Below are positions 22,800 through 32,757 of a stretch of 64,000 nucleotides of DNA, piece after piece. Every line of letters begins with the position of its first letter. The stretch's first letter is position 1. The position numbers and the translations under genes are program-made. Source of the DNA: Protonemura montana (lineage: Eukaryota > Arthropoda > Insecta > Plecoptera > Nemouridae); NCBI GenBank assembly GCA_947568835.1, contig OX387607.1:13469701-13533700 (forward strand), given 5' to 3'. The notes beneath the pieces were generated by a model. That model was not told the origin of the DNA. It worked only from the letters and a program-made list of their open reading frames with translations, and searched no databases.

Positions 22800-23745
22800 G
22801 CCTTTCAAGCGTAAAGACTGACATACAAACATCTTGTATTGTTCGTAGCAACATTGAATAGAAAAATTAAACAAAAACATGAATCAACAAAGAGTGTCGG
22901 TACCCGTGTAAAGTTAGTGGTTACAACAGCTGGATGTCACGTTTTATCCGGAGTAAGCTTTGTCCGTTTCGTCAATCAACCTATCAAATGGTGCTATTCA
23001 AAAAACCTCACAGCAAACTTGGCGCGTGTATTTCGTTAATGTGCGGTTTTCGTGTTTTATTCAGGTTTTGACTATCAAAAAAAAAATTTTTTTCTTAGAT
23101 ATTGATAATATTTATTGTAACACCTGATACGTATCTATGAAGAAACTGGAATCCCTAGAAAAATCGAAAATGCTCATTATTACTATCTATTTTTTCAACA
23201 ATTTTCAACCTCTCTTTTTGGGGTTTCCCTATTGGTTCTTCCAATCAGTAAATCTTTTTCTACACCTTGGAGGCGTGCAAAAGTGGTATAAATTGCAGCT
23301 TGATATACCATCGTCACAGGAAACTTTGCAAGACAACGAATTTTGGCATTCGCCTGCAAGTGAAACAGAAAAATCGTTTGGTGCGCCATCTACCCGCTAA
23401 GAATGGCACTAACCGTTCACCTTCTACGCTTTTATGTTCAGTTGGTGTCTTAAGCGTTAAAATGTGACATTAATTATAATAATCATTGTAAAACGCATTT
23501 ATCACAGTACAATGAGAGCAATTCGGGGTCCTCCAGGCCCTCCAGAAAATCTCTAAAATAGTTTCCCGTTCCGCGCTGTTTGAGAGCGTTCTTCCCACCC
23601 GCGGCTGTATGACTACTCTCTGTCGGGTAACTGGTACCGGAGGGGTCTGTGGTTGTGAAGCGCAGACGCAAGTCTGAAGGAACGAGAACTGGGTTGAGAC
23701 AACACTTTCACGCTTCACCCCCAATTCGACCTTCTCCTTTTTTTT
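22800..23745 (+). repeat. Diverged R1-family copies
   Basis: Two partial, diverged pieces of the R1 repeat: 22,918-22,970 (TTTTATCCGGAGTAAGCTTT) and 23,375-23,745 (GCGCCATCTACCCGCTAAGA, CCAGAAAATCTCTAAAATAG, TTCGACCTTCTCC). The stretch 23,000-23,110 also resembles 24,190-24,320. Confidence 0.5.
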
Positions 23746-24632
23746 TTAATCAGAAAGGCATCAATTTCTTATGCATCCTTTAATTTACAAGAAATAAACT
23801 TTACTGCATTTTAAATGTGTTAAATAGGGTGATTCATTCCCTAATTATTGTGCGCATTTTGTAGCTTGTTTTTTTAATGTAAAGTCAATTACAAATTTAA
23901 AAAATACCGCGATTTTCGACAAACATTGAATTTCGAAAAGTGGGGTATTTTAATGGTTTTTGTAGTTAAGGGTGTAAAACAATATTACGTAAAGCGATTG
24001 TTACTAAAATATGTCAGATTTGTTGGTTTGAGAGCGGTTTTAAACATTTCTAGAAGTAGAAACACGATAAACTTATTTTACGCGTCACTTGCCGCTTCTA
24101 TGAACAAATTTCTGCTGTGGAATTAACGTTTCCAATTTTGTATTTTTTTTTATAGCCAAAGAGTAGATATTCTAAATAAAAATAACAATTCACGGCAGCA
24201 AAAACTGCGTCTTGCACAATTAAATTTGGCGCTTGTATTCGGTTTTAGTGTGGATTTTGGTATGTTTGATTCATGCTTTGACTCTCAAAAATACAGAAGT
24301 TAAGTAATGTATTATCGGTTCTTGTAAAAAAACATTATGTGGCGTACCTGAGAATATTTCAACCCTTTAAAAAATCTACATTGAATGTCTTTAAGAAAAA
24401 TATTTGATTTTTATCGAAAACCTTTGATTTTAATAATTTTATTTAGGGTTATATATGGCGATTATTGCAGTGGAAATTTACACAAATTGCCTCTGTGGTG
24501 TTTTCAACAAGCGGTCAAAATGTTAGCTTGATGTACCGCCAAGGTAGCTTCCTTAGTTAACGACTGTTTACCTCTAGTCTCCTCGCTTGGCTACTTTAAC
24601 AACGCGTTTAACAATAAAACAGAACAATACAA

Positions 24633-25410
24633 ATCTGTTGCCAATAGTGTGATGAGTCGCCTAGTTTTTGTTTCGTCGTGATCGGACAAGTAGTTTGGCC
24701 GATTAGTTGTATCCAGTAAGCCTTGATATAGACCTGACTACGCTCCTGATACAACAGTCTTATGGCCGCATTCTTGCGACAGAGCAACCGCTTGACGCGC
24801 CATCTATCAGCTAAGAGTGGCACTGATTGTTCACCTCATGTGCATTTGTTTATTTAGTGTCTTAAAAGTTAAAATGTGACGTTTCATCCGGAGCAAGCTT
24901 TCTGTTTTAGTTAATAACAAGTAAATAAATCATTTAACGTTTAAATTGGTTGATTCAGCGAGCCAAAGTTATTTGTATCCTGATAAAATACTTGTTAAAA
25001 CTAGAAATTATTGTAAAACCACATTTTTTAGAACGCAATGAGAGCAATTTGGGGTCAAACAGACCCGCCAGAAAATCTCTAAAATCATTTTCCCCAGCGC
25101 GCGGTTTGAGAGCGTTCTTCCGGCTAGCCGCTGTTATAAGTACTCGCTGTCGGAAGAGGATGGTAAGAGGGGTCTGAGGTTGTGGAGCGCGGTCGTGTGT
25201 GTGTGTTGGCAGAATGAAATACTCTCTTGAGGTAGCTTACTTCACGCTCCACCCCCATTTCGACCTTCTCTTTTTCATGATGAAGAAGCATTTACACATG
25301 CTTCAATTTTTGCTGCATCCGATATTTCACAACAATTAAACCTCGTTGGTTGCGTCAAGTTAGTTTCTTGAAGGATTGGTAATCTCTTGAGTTCTCAGAA
25401 ATCTGTACAA
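24633..25410 (+). repeat. R1 dispersed repeat, copy 1
   Basis: Shares high similarity over nearly its whole length with 28,318-29,116. Shared landmarks in order: GTGTGATGAGTCGCCTAGTT, GCGCCATCTATCAGCTAAGA, CCGCCAGAAAATCTCTAAAA, CATTTCGACCT and TTCTCAGAAATCTGTAC. No open frame of note runs through both copies, no pol III boxes are obvious, and I see no terminal inverted repeats. Class unknown. Confidence 0.75.
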
Positions 25411-25499
25411 TTGTTGTGAGGCAAAACTGTTAACAATAAAAGCTGCATTTTTTCTAAGATCTTTGTTTGCTTTGCCACTTTGAAAACAAACGTCTTCGA

Positions 25500-26215
25500 A
25501 GCTTAGAAGGTTTAATGGTAGATTCAATGTTTGGTAGACGTAAAGATGCTGAGATCGCCTGACAGAGCTTCTCAATTCTGCTATCTTATGTTACCACGGG
25601 TATATCATGGCCTAGCATAGGAGATTCAATGGTAGATTCAACGTTTGGTAGTCATGGAGATGCAGAGATCACCTGACAGAGCTTCTCAATTCTGCTATCT
25701 TATGTTACCACGGGTATATCATGGCCTAGCATAGGAGGTTCAATGGTAGATTCAACGTTTGGTAGCCATGGAGATGCTGAGATCGCTTGACAGAGCTACT
25801 CAATTCTGCTATCTTATGTTACCACGGGTATATCATGGCCTTGCATAGGAGGTTCAATGGTAGATTCAACGTTTGGTAGTCATGGAGATGCTGAGATCCC
25901 ACGCTTCTATATACCACGGGTATATCATGGCCTAGCATAGGAGGTTAAACGGTAGATTCAACGTTTGGTAGCCATGGAGATGCAGAGAGCACCTGACAGA
26001 GCTTCTCAATTCTGCTATCTTATGTTACCACGGGTATATCATGGCCTAGCATAGGAGGTTCAATGGTAGATTCAACGTTTGGTAGCCATGGAGATGCTGA
26101 GATCGCTTGACAGAGCTTCTCAATTCTGCTATCTTATGTTACCACGGGTATATCATGGCCTAGCATAGGAGGTTCTACGGTGGATTCTACTTTTGAAAGC
26201 CATGGATATGCTGAG
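25500..26215 (+). repeat. 114 bp tandem repeat, about six units
   Basis: The anchor GGTAGATTCAACGTTTGGTA recurs at 25,517, 25,631, 25,745, 25,859, 25,951, 26,065 and (diverged) 26,179. The spacing is 114 bp except for one 92 bp unit that lost 22 bp near 25,893-25,910. Each unit includes TACCACGGGTATATCATGGC. The array begins about 90 bp after R1 copy 1. Confidence 0.9.
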
Positions 26216-27295
26216 ATTGCCAGTGATAGTAAGGGTCTATTTTTATTAATTCTAATATGACAAAGAGGTTAATTTTCGTGTTAAATTTCAGGTATTTATT
26301 GCCATCAATTGTTAATGGTAAGATTGCATTCAAACAATTTTTCTTTGCGCACGTTATTTCCCTGGCTCGTGATTTCACCCCAAAATCAGGTACAATGATT
26401 TCTTGCCTCGAGCAAACGCCCCTCCAAACGTCCACGACACCACAACGTCGAGTCACCGCTCACGTCGTCGACTGTACTTGTCGGTATACGGACCGCCTCT
26501 GTGTGCGTCGGCATTAATAATTACTTAAACAATTAGTGCACATTACAGAGAGAGAGACCAGGCATTAGCCGAGGCGTACGCCACCAATCGTAGTGCTCGA
26601 CCGGGTTGTTTGGTTTCCGCTCGAGATGGATCTCTCTACGATCCCCCTGGCCGAATGGGGTGGGTTTGTGCGAGGGGAGGGTGGGGGATGAAACGGCGTT
26701 TATATAACTTTGATTAACTGTTGGGCACGGCGTTTGTTCTGTGCAAATAGAAAACGACGGGCAAACACGACGGTCGGGCTCCTGGTTTGGTTAGCGCTCT
26801 TCGCGGATGATGATGATAATTGTGTGATGCTAAGATTTGCTTTTAATTGATTGCGCTTGTTAAGCGTTGTTGGAAAGCGGTCTCCATCGCGGCAGTGGCG
26901 GGTGTAGGGGTCAATGTCTAAGGGGAATGTCTTGCAGTGGCGGAATTGACATTAGGTTTGTGATTATTTTACCCTGAACAGACATCGACGTTTTCGTAGG
27001 TGGAAGCGTTGACAGGTTATTTAGAATCATGTTTACAACTGAAATTCGCTTGTTCGCGTGACAGTTATTGCTGAGTTTGAGAATATCGCATTGGAAAAAT
27101 TGTCAAGGAGGGTCTGTCTTTTTTTGCCATGTTCCTGAAAGAATGGTTTCCAGCGAAGATGTTTTAGTTCTTTTCAACGTTGTCATGCCAAAGATAATTT
27201 GAAGATCTTACCAGTTTTTACTCGGAATTGATGAGATGTGAAAGATTACTCCCGTGTGAACAGTTTTTGAGTCGTTTAATATTAGGAACACAAGA
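26216..27295. other. Intergenic, no gene supported
   Basis: AT-rich, then a CpG-richer stretch (about 26,390-26,700). No recognisable product. Confidence 0.45.
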
Positions 27296-27459
27296 ACCCT
27301 CTCAAAAAGCGATGCCCAAACGGACACTCCGACCCTAATCTCCACCAATAGAGGTTCGAGTCCCCGTTTGGGCATCGATTTTTGAGACGCTAGTAGTTTT
27401 CCTAATTAATAAAATACCACGCGTATTGCAAGCGTTTGCAATTTAAATCAAATTTCACA
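27296..27459 (+). mobile_element. Hairpin tRNA-derived SINE, internally deleted
   Basis: A left arm (CTCAAAAAGCGATGCCCAAA on plus, 27,301) and right arm (CCCCGTTTGGGCATCGATTT, 27,362) form an inverted pair. Between them is a short remnant, with an intact B-box-like GGTTCGAGTCC (27,353-27,363) but no A box. The tail module (GCAAGCGTTTGCAATTTAAA) follows. No clear target duplication was found. Confidence 0.65.
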
Positions 27460-27734
27460 GAGTTTTCTAGTCTTTTGATCATTTCTTGTGTCTCCAAATA
27501 AAGTCTAAAGCTGGTTTTACAGTCAAAAATGTCACTGACATGATCTCTTTGACATCGGTTCTGGAGGAGTCAGAGGTTCTGAACGTGTTCACGACATTGC
27601 GTCCACGGGGCTGTGTCATGACATTCCAGACTTTAGCATTGTTTAATGTTTGTAACAAACGTGCTGTTTATGACTATGCTAAAAAAAAACATGAAATCTC
27701 AGAAGCAACGTGTTTTTAGATAATTATCCCGTTT

Positions 27735-27910
27735 CACGCGGCTAACAATCGTTCTTCCAAACGAGCCGGTGCAACAAATGCTTGCTGTTGGGTGTCTGGT
27801 GGGTACTTGAAGGTCCACGGAAGTGGAGCACATACACGAGTCTTCTAGGCATTGCTTAGAAAACTACTTGACGTCTAACCTCCAGTTCGACCTTCCTTTC
27901 ATCGCAATAC
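27735..27910 (+). repeat. Very diverged R1-like segment
   Basis: Shares the order of short landmarks with R1 (CGTTCTTCC, GCTGTTGGGTGTC, TTCGACCTTC) but little contiguous identity. Confidence 0.3.
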
Positions 27911-27957
27911 CATGAATAAAGTTTGTGAAACGAAAACGCGGCCTAATTTTTGAATTA

Positions 27958-28030
27958 CAACCGTGCATGTGTATGATGGTCACTTCTGCAATCCTAGGCC
28001 TAGAGCAGTGTTGCTTAAAAGGGTTGTAGT
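27958..28030 (-). repeat. 5S-type SINE head fragment
   Basis: On plus it reads GTGCATGTGTATGATGGTCA and AGAGCAGTGTTGCTTAAAAG, the reverse of the 5S-like head seen in the array at 32,236. Confidence 0.5.
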
Positions 28031-28317
28031 GCCTCAATCTTCTTTTCCTGGGGGATCCAAAGGAACAGAATCCTATTTTGAAAATTTCCAGATTTTTTTT
28101 ATTATTATTATATATGCAAAAACTAGATAAAATAATAAAGGAGACTTTTCAAAATGGTTGGCTAGTGTTTTTTTGTATCTGAAGTTGGTAGTGTTAACAA
28201 AAAAAAACAATTAAGATCCACAGGTGCCAAGAACAATCACATATATTTTTTAAATACCACAGGCGAAACGCCTTGAACAGGCTCTTGAACTATCATTTTT
28301 TAATTTAGAAATACGTT

Positions 28318-29116
28318 AATCTGTTGTCAATAGTGTGATGAGTCGCCTAGTTTTTGTTTCGTCGCGATCGGACAAGTGGTTTGGCCGATTAGTTGTATCC
28401 AGTAAGCCTTGATATAGACCTGACTACGCTCCTGATACAACAGCATCGTGGCCGCGTTCTTGCTACAGAGCAACCGCTTGGCGCGCCATCTATCAGCTAA
28501 GAGTGGCACTGATCGTTCACCTCATGTGCATTTGTTTATTTAGTGTCTTAAAAGTTAAAATGTGACGTTTCATCCGGAGTAAGCTTTCTGTTTTAGTTTT
28601 CGCAAAATAAAACGAGCAAATAAATCATTAAACGTTTTAATTGATTGCTCCAGCGAGCCAAAGTTATTTTTATCCCGATAGAATACTTGTTAAAACTAGA
28701 AATTATTGTAAAACGCATTTTTTAGAACGCAATGAGAGCAATTTGGGGTCAAACAGACCCGCCAGAAAATCTCTAAAATCATTTTCCCCGCGCGCGGTTT
28801 GAGAGCGTTCTTCCCACTAGCAGCTGTTATAAGTACTCGCTGTCGGGTTATCTATGTCAGAGGGGTCTGCGGTTGTGAAGAGCTGACGTAAGGCTGGATA
28901 AGATTTCGCTAGGTTTACAGCACTGACCTAAGCCTTCACCCCCATTTCGACCTACTCTTTTTTATGATCGAGAAGCATGGTCACCTGGTTCAATATTTTT
29001 ACGGATCCGATATTTCACAACAATCAGACCTAGTTGCAAAGTTGTTTTCCTGTAAATTGCGTCAAGTTAGTTTCTTAAAGGATTGGTTATCTCTTGAGTT
29101 CTCAGAAATCTGTACT
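28318..29116 (+). repeat. R1 dispersed repeat, copy 2
   Basis: A same-strand copy of 24,633-25,410, from TCTGTTGTCAATAGTGTGAT to TTCTCAGAAATCTGTAC. The two diverge most around the 25,140-25,240 / 28,810-28,920 segment. Since the ends coincide in both copies, they probably approximate the true element boundaries. Confidence 0.75.
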
Positions 29117-29445
29117 TTTTTTGCCAGGCAATAATGCATGAGCGATGAAAAGCGGTACAGAAGGTGAATAAGACGTAAAAACTGCTAAACATCTCGAAAA
29201 AAGATATACAAAATGGGAATTCGGTAAATCAGTAAGTTTTAGGTGTGCTTTACCATCATCCAGGTGGTCATCACATTTAGAAAATTTCATAGGTTGGGCT
29301 TTTATTAGGTTTTCAAATTTTGTAAAAAAATCTGAATGGTTTGTTAGAATCTAATAAAAAAAAATCTGGCTGTAATTGTGTTAAAATGGTCTCATGATAA
29401 TTTTATGCAAAATATTCCAGCTTTTCAATCATTAGTTTGCGAACA

Positions 29446-29594
29446 TGCTCAATGGGCTAGAGCAACACCCGCGAAAGGTGGAGATCGGGGTTCGAGTCCG
29501 CGTTTGGGCATCAATTTTTGAGACGGTTATAGTGTTGTTAATAATAAAATATCCCGCGCATTGCAAGCGTTTGCAATTTAAATCAGATTTCATC
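29446..29594 (+). mobile_element. tRNA-derived SINE, 5'-truncated, B box intact
   Basis: Starts inside the tRNA-like core (CTCAATGGGCTAGAGCAACA), with B-box GGTTCGAGTCC at about 29,490, then the right arm, and the tail module through GCGCATTGCAAGCGTTTGCA to CAGATTTCATC. The left arm is absent, consistent with 5' truncation during reverse transcription. Confidence 0.7.
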
Positions 29595-29857
29595 TAAATA
29601 TATATCGCGTTTTTTTTTCTGGGTGGTCACAATGAGACTTCACTTTGCTCATCCAACAAAATCATCAGCATTGGATTGCACTACTTCAACAAATATCCTG
29701 CACGTGTCCCGTTCTTTTCTAAATGCGTGGCACCTTGCGTGTCCCACCAAACTCCAATCAAAAGCAGAAAATAAAATCAACACCCTTACAAAGCGCGTTT
29801 TTTGTATTCACGATATGTGGTAATTTTCCTTTCCCTCCCATTCCTTTCTCTAAGCCA

Positions 29858-29905
29858 ACATTCTTAACTTCGGTGATCTCACGAGTACCAATGTTTGCAA
29901 CTCTC
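29858..29905 (-). repeat. Small 5S-type SINE fragment
   Basis: The plus strand AACTTCGGTGATCTCACGAG matches the head units of the 32.2 kb array; the match fades on both sides. Confidence 0.4.
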
Positions 29906-31605
29906 CAAGCTCTTCGGTTAGTTTTGTTTTTGATTCAAAGAAGAATAGATCATTGTTGCTAGTGAATCGCTGCAAGCAAATTATGCAAAGCGGTCGGGAG
30001 TTTTTCTTTCTTGTACCAGATATATAACCGTAACGTATTTCTAAACACAAATTCAACAATGTGGCTTTATTTTCTCTCGTTTTGCATGTTTTGACTGAAC
30101 TAATCTGCCGACCTATTTCAAAATTTCATACTTATTCTTGAGCCCAAGCCGAGATTGAATCAAGTTAAGCCTGATTTTGGTGAAATCGGCCCCGAATGAC
30201 TCGAAACGAAACAATTAAACGGGCTGCAACTTATTATTTAAAATCGCTAATCCCCAACTCGACGAATCCTATCCGCAGACCGGCAACTCTTTGACCATCG
30301 CCAAGAACCGGCCGTTACCCTTTCACTCTCTCCTCTCGCGTCGACCACGAAATTCCACCACCGACGCGCCCCGAAAACAGTCCGTTTAAAAATACCCGCC
30401 ATCAACGAAATCCTTGTGCTCGCCGTCACCGGCCGCTAGGCGCGCTAATCGCCCGGCAAACGACGCAAGCGCACGGCGATCGGCGCGTGACGGACGGACA
30501 GGTGCCGCACAAGGGACCCTTGTGCGGCGTGCGCACTCAAAGGGCCCCGCCCACAACGGCATCGTTGTGCGCGCGCAACCAGCCGCGACTGGCCGCGGCT
30601 ATTTTTATGTCGGAGTCGACACTAGCGCGGCCATGCGGCTGCGGCCGACATGTGGCGAGGTGTCGACGTTAAATTGTCGGTCCGTTCAAAGCGGTGAACG
30701 GAGCCCGTTGAGAGGTCGCCGACGAGAGGATCGTGAAGCTAATTGGTGGATGCTATTAGCGGGTAGCAGGGGTGGACAAAATGATTTTGGAACCGAAACA
30801 TTAGCAAAGCAAGCACTTGCTGAAGCGAATACCGCTCGGATTAACCGTTGGCTTATTTTACCACTCTTAATAGAAAACATACCTTCTTCTCTGGACTAAA
30901 GGAGGGACCTAACGTGGATTGCAAATAAGCACAGACTTTTTAATTCTATAGGTATGCACAGACTCACGGGTAATGGAAACAAATGCATAAAAAGGATTTG
31001 ATAGTCAAATATTTGACAGGCAGTTCCCTGCTGCCTTCACATAAAAAGGGTCGAGTTATGGTATATCATAAGGAATCACACACCCCTGACTAGTTTGGCG
31101 GCTGATTCCATCAGCGAAGACGCGCGTCGATGCGTGGAATGTTTTAATTGCCGCCGGCCATCGAGCACAGTGGGCCCACTGTGCGTCCGACTCGACGCCC
31201 GATGTCGCCTGGCAAGCGTCGCTTAATTGCCGGCGCGATCCTCCGAAGATCTAACAGCACCGCGACTCACCCGCGGTCGGCGAAGAGGTTTTGTCAATGG
31301 ATGGACTCATCACAGCACTTGAGCGTGACGTGGAAAGCGCGCTCGGTTTCAGCATTGTGAAGGAGTGTATTTTTACTCGGTGGTATTCTTAGATGTGAGG
31401 ATGCAGAGGCAGTGTTAGCAAATTTGGGAACTTATTCTGCAATGAAATAAGATAGGATCTACGATAGAATTCTGCTGTGATGGGAAAAATGTTTCAAATC
31501 CGACAGGTGATGTGTCAATTGTATAGACAAAAATAATTGTACTAAAAATTACTCTTTAAATTAGTAAATAATCTATTGAATGATCATTGATTTGATGATT
31601 AGTGA
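29906..31605. other. CpG-rich intergenic islands, no gene supported
   Basis: Dense CpG at 30,240-30,780 and 31,090-31,360, with TTAATTGCC-type cores (31,145 and 31,223). The 161-codon open frame at 30,414-30,899 is Arg/Ala-rich, overlaps others on both strands and has no recognised domain, so I treat it as a composition artefact. The islands could be regulatory. Confidence 0.4.
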
Positions 31606-31910
31606 TGTTTAACAACGCACTGTTTTGACAACGGACCCGTGGCTCTGGTCCAATGGCTTAGAAAAATGAGCGAGTGATCGCAAATGAAAGAGGCAGGTAG
31701 CCTCCTCCTGTCTATGAGCACCATGGGGGTCCATCGGCTTAACGTTCTTTCAGAAGGACGGTCGAGCAGGCAGCTAGTATCCCCTCCTCCCTTCTAGGCT
31801 AGGTAAGGTTCATTATAATCCTCATCATTATCTACTCATTCACCGACGCCATTAAACCAGTGTCGCAAGGCCAGTTGTCGAAACAGTGCGTCGTTAAACA
31901 CAATAATCAA
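31606..31910. mobile_element. Head-to-head inverted pair of 5S-type SINE 3' ends
   Basis: 31,606-31,765 is a minus-strand copy (GTTTAACAACGCACTGTTTT through GGCTTAACGTTCTTTCAGAA). It switches near 31,770 to a plus-strand copy that runs from the CT-rich segment to GTGCGTCGTTAAACACAATA and ATCAATC. The outer ends are inverted repeats of each other over at least 60 bp. No 5S-like head is present in either half. Confidence 0.65.
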
Positions 31911-31959
31911 TCTATTAATCAGAAGTACGGTACAACGCAAACAAAATGGTTTTTCTACC

Positions 31960-32125
31960 ATTTTTACCCCTTCAGCTTCTCTGGTCTGATCAGCCAAACC
32001 CTCAAGAAAATTTCTAAAATAACTTTACCGTTTCGCACATTTCAAAAGCGATCTTCCCAGCAACCCAGTTTACAATTACCAGCCGTTGGTGGTGAGGCGC
32101 AGGCGCGAGTGTGAAGAGATGAAGG
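31960..32125 (+). repeat. Diverged R1 fragment
   Basis: Resembles the middle of R1 (AGCCAAACCCTCAAGAAAAT, TTTCTAAAATAACTTTACCG, GATCTTCCCAGCAA) with many substitutions. Confidence 0.35.
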
Positions 32126-32235
32126 GTCAATTCAGTTGCAAGAACTATCTCATGTGTCACCAATAGTTTGACACCCTTTTTTTGAAAAACTAAAGTGCGG
32201 GCACGGGATTCAACTTAAGCGTAATGAGTGTGCAT

Positions 32236-32757
32236 GTGTATGATGGTCACCCATTCAATACTTGACCCAGCGCAGTGTTGCTTAACTTAGATGATCTCAC
32301 AAGAACCGGTGTTTCCAACACACCAAACCGTGCGGTGGTCATCCATCTAATACCTGACCCAGCGCAGTGTTGCTTAACTTAGATGATCTCACAAGATCCT
32401 GTGTTTCCAACACACCAAACCGTTCGGTGGTCACCCATCCAATACTTGACCCAGCACAGTGTTGCTTAACTTCGGTGATCTCACGAGATCCGGTGTTTCC
32501 AACACGCCAAACCGTTCGGTGGTCACCCATCCAATACTTGACCCAGCGCAGTGTTGCTTAACTTCTGTGATCTCACGAGATCCGGTGTTTCTAACACACC
32601 AAACCGTTTGGTGGTCACCCATCCAATACTTGACCCAGCGCAGTGTTGCTTAACTTCGGTGATCTCACGAGATCCGGTGTTTCCAACACGCCAAACCGTT
32701 CGGTGGTCACCCATCCAATACCTGACTCAGCGCAGTGTTGCTTAACTACGGTAATTG
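32236..32757 (-). repeat. 92 bp tandem array of 5S-SINE head units (six copies)
   Basis: The anchor GGTCACCCATCC or a variant recurs at 32,245, 32,337, 32,429, 32,521, 32,613 and 32,705, exactly 92 bp apart. On the minus strand each unit holds the 5S-like core (GATCACCGAAGTTAAGCAAC, then TATTGGATGGGTGACC) and a short linker containing GAACGGTTTGG. The internal units are nearly identical. None carries the SINE middle module or tail, so only the promoter-bearing head was amplified. Confidence 0.9.

Noticed and set aside
30414-30899. 161-codon Arg/Ala-rich open frame
   Set aside because: It lies in a CpG island where stop codons are rare on all frames; overlapping frames occur on both strands and no domain is recognised.
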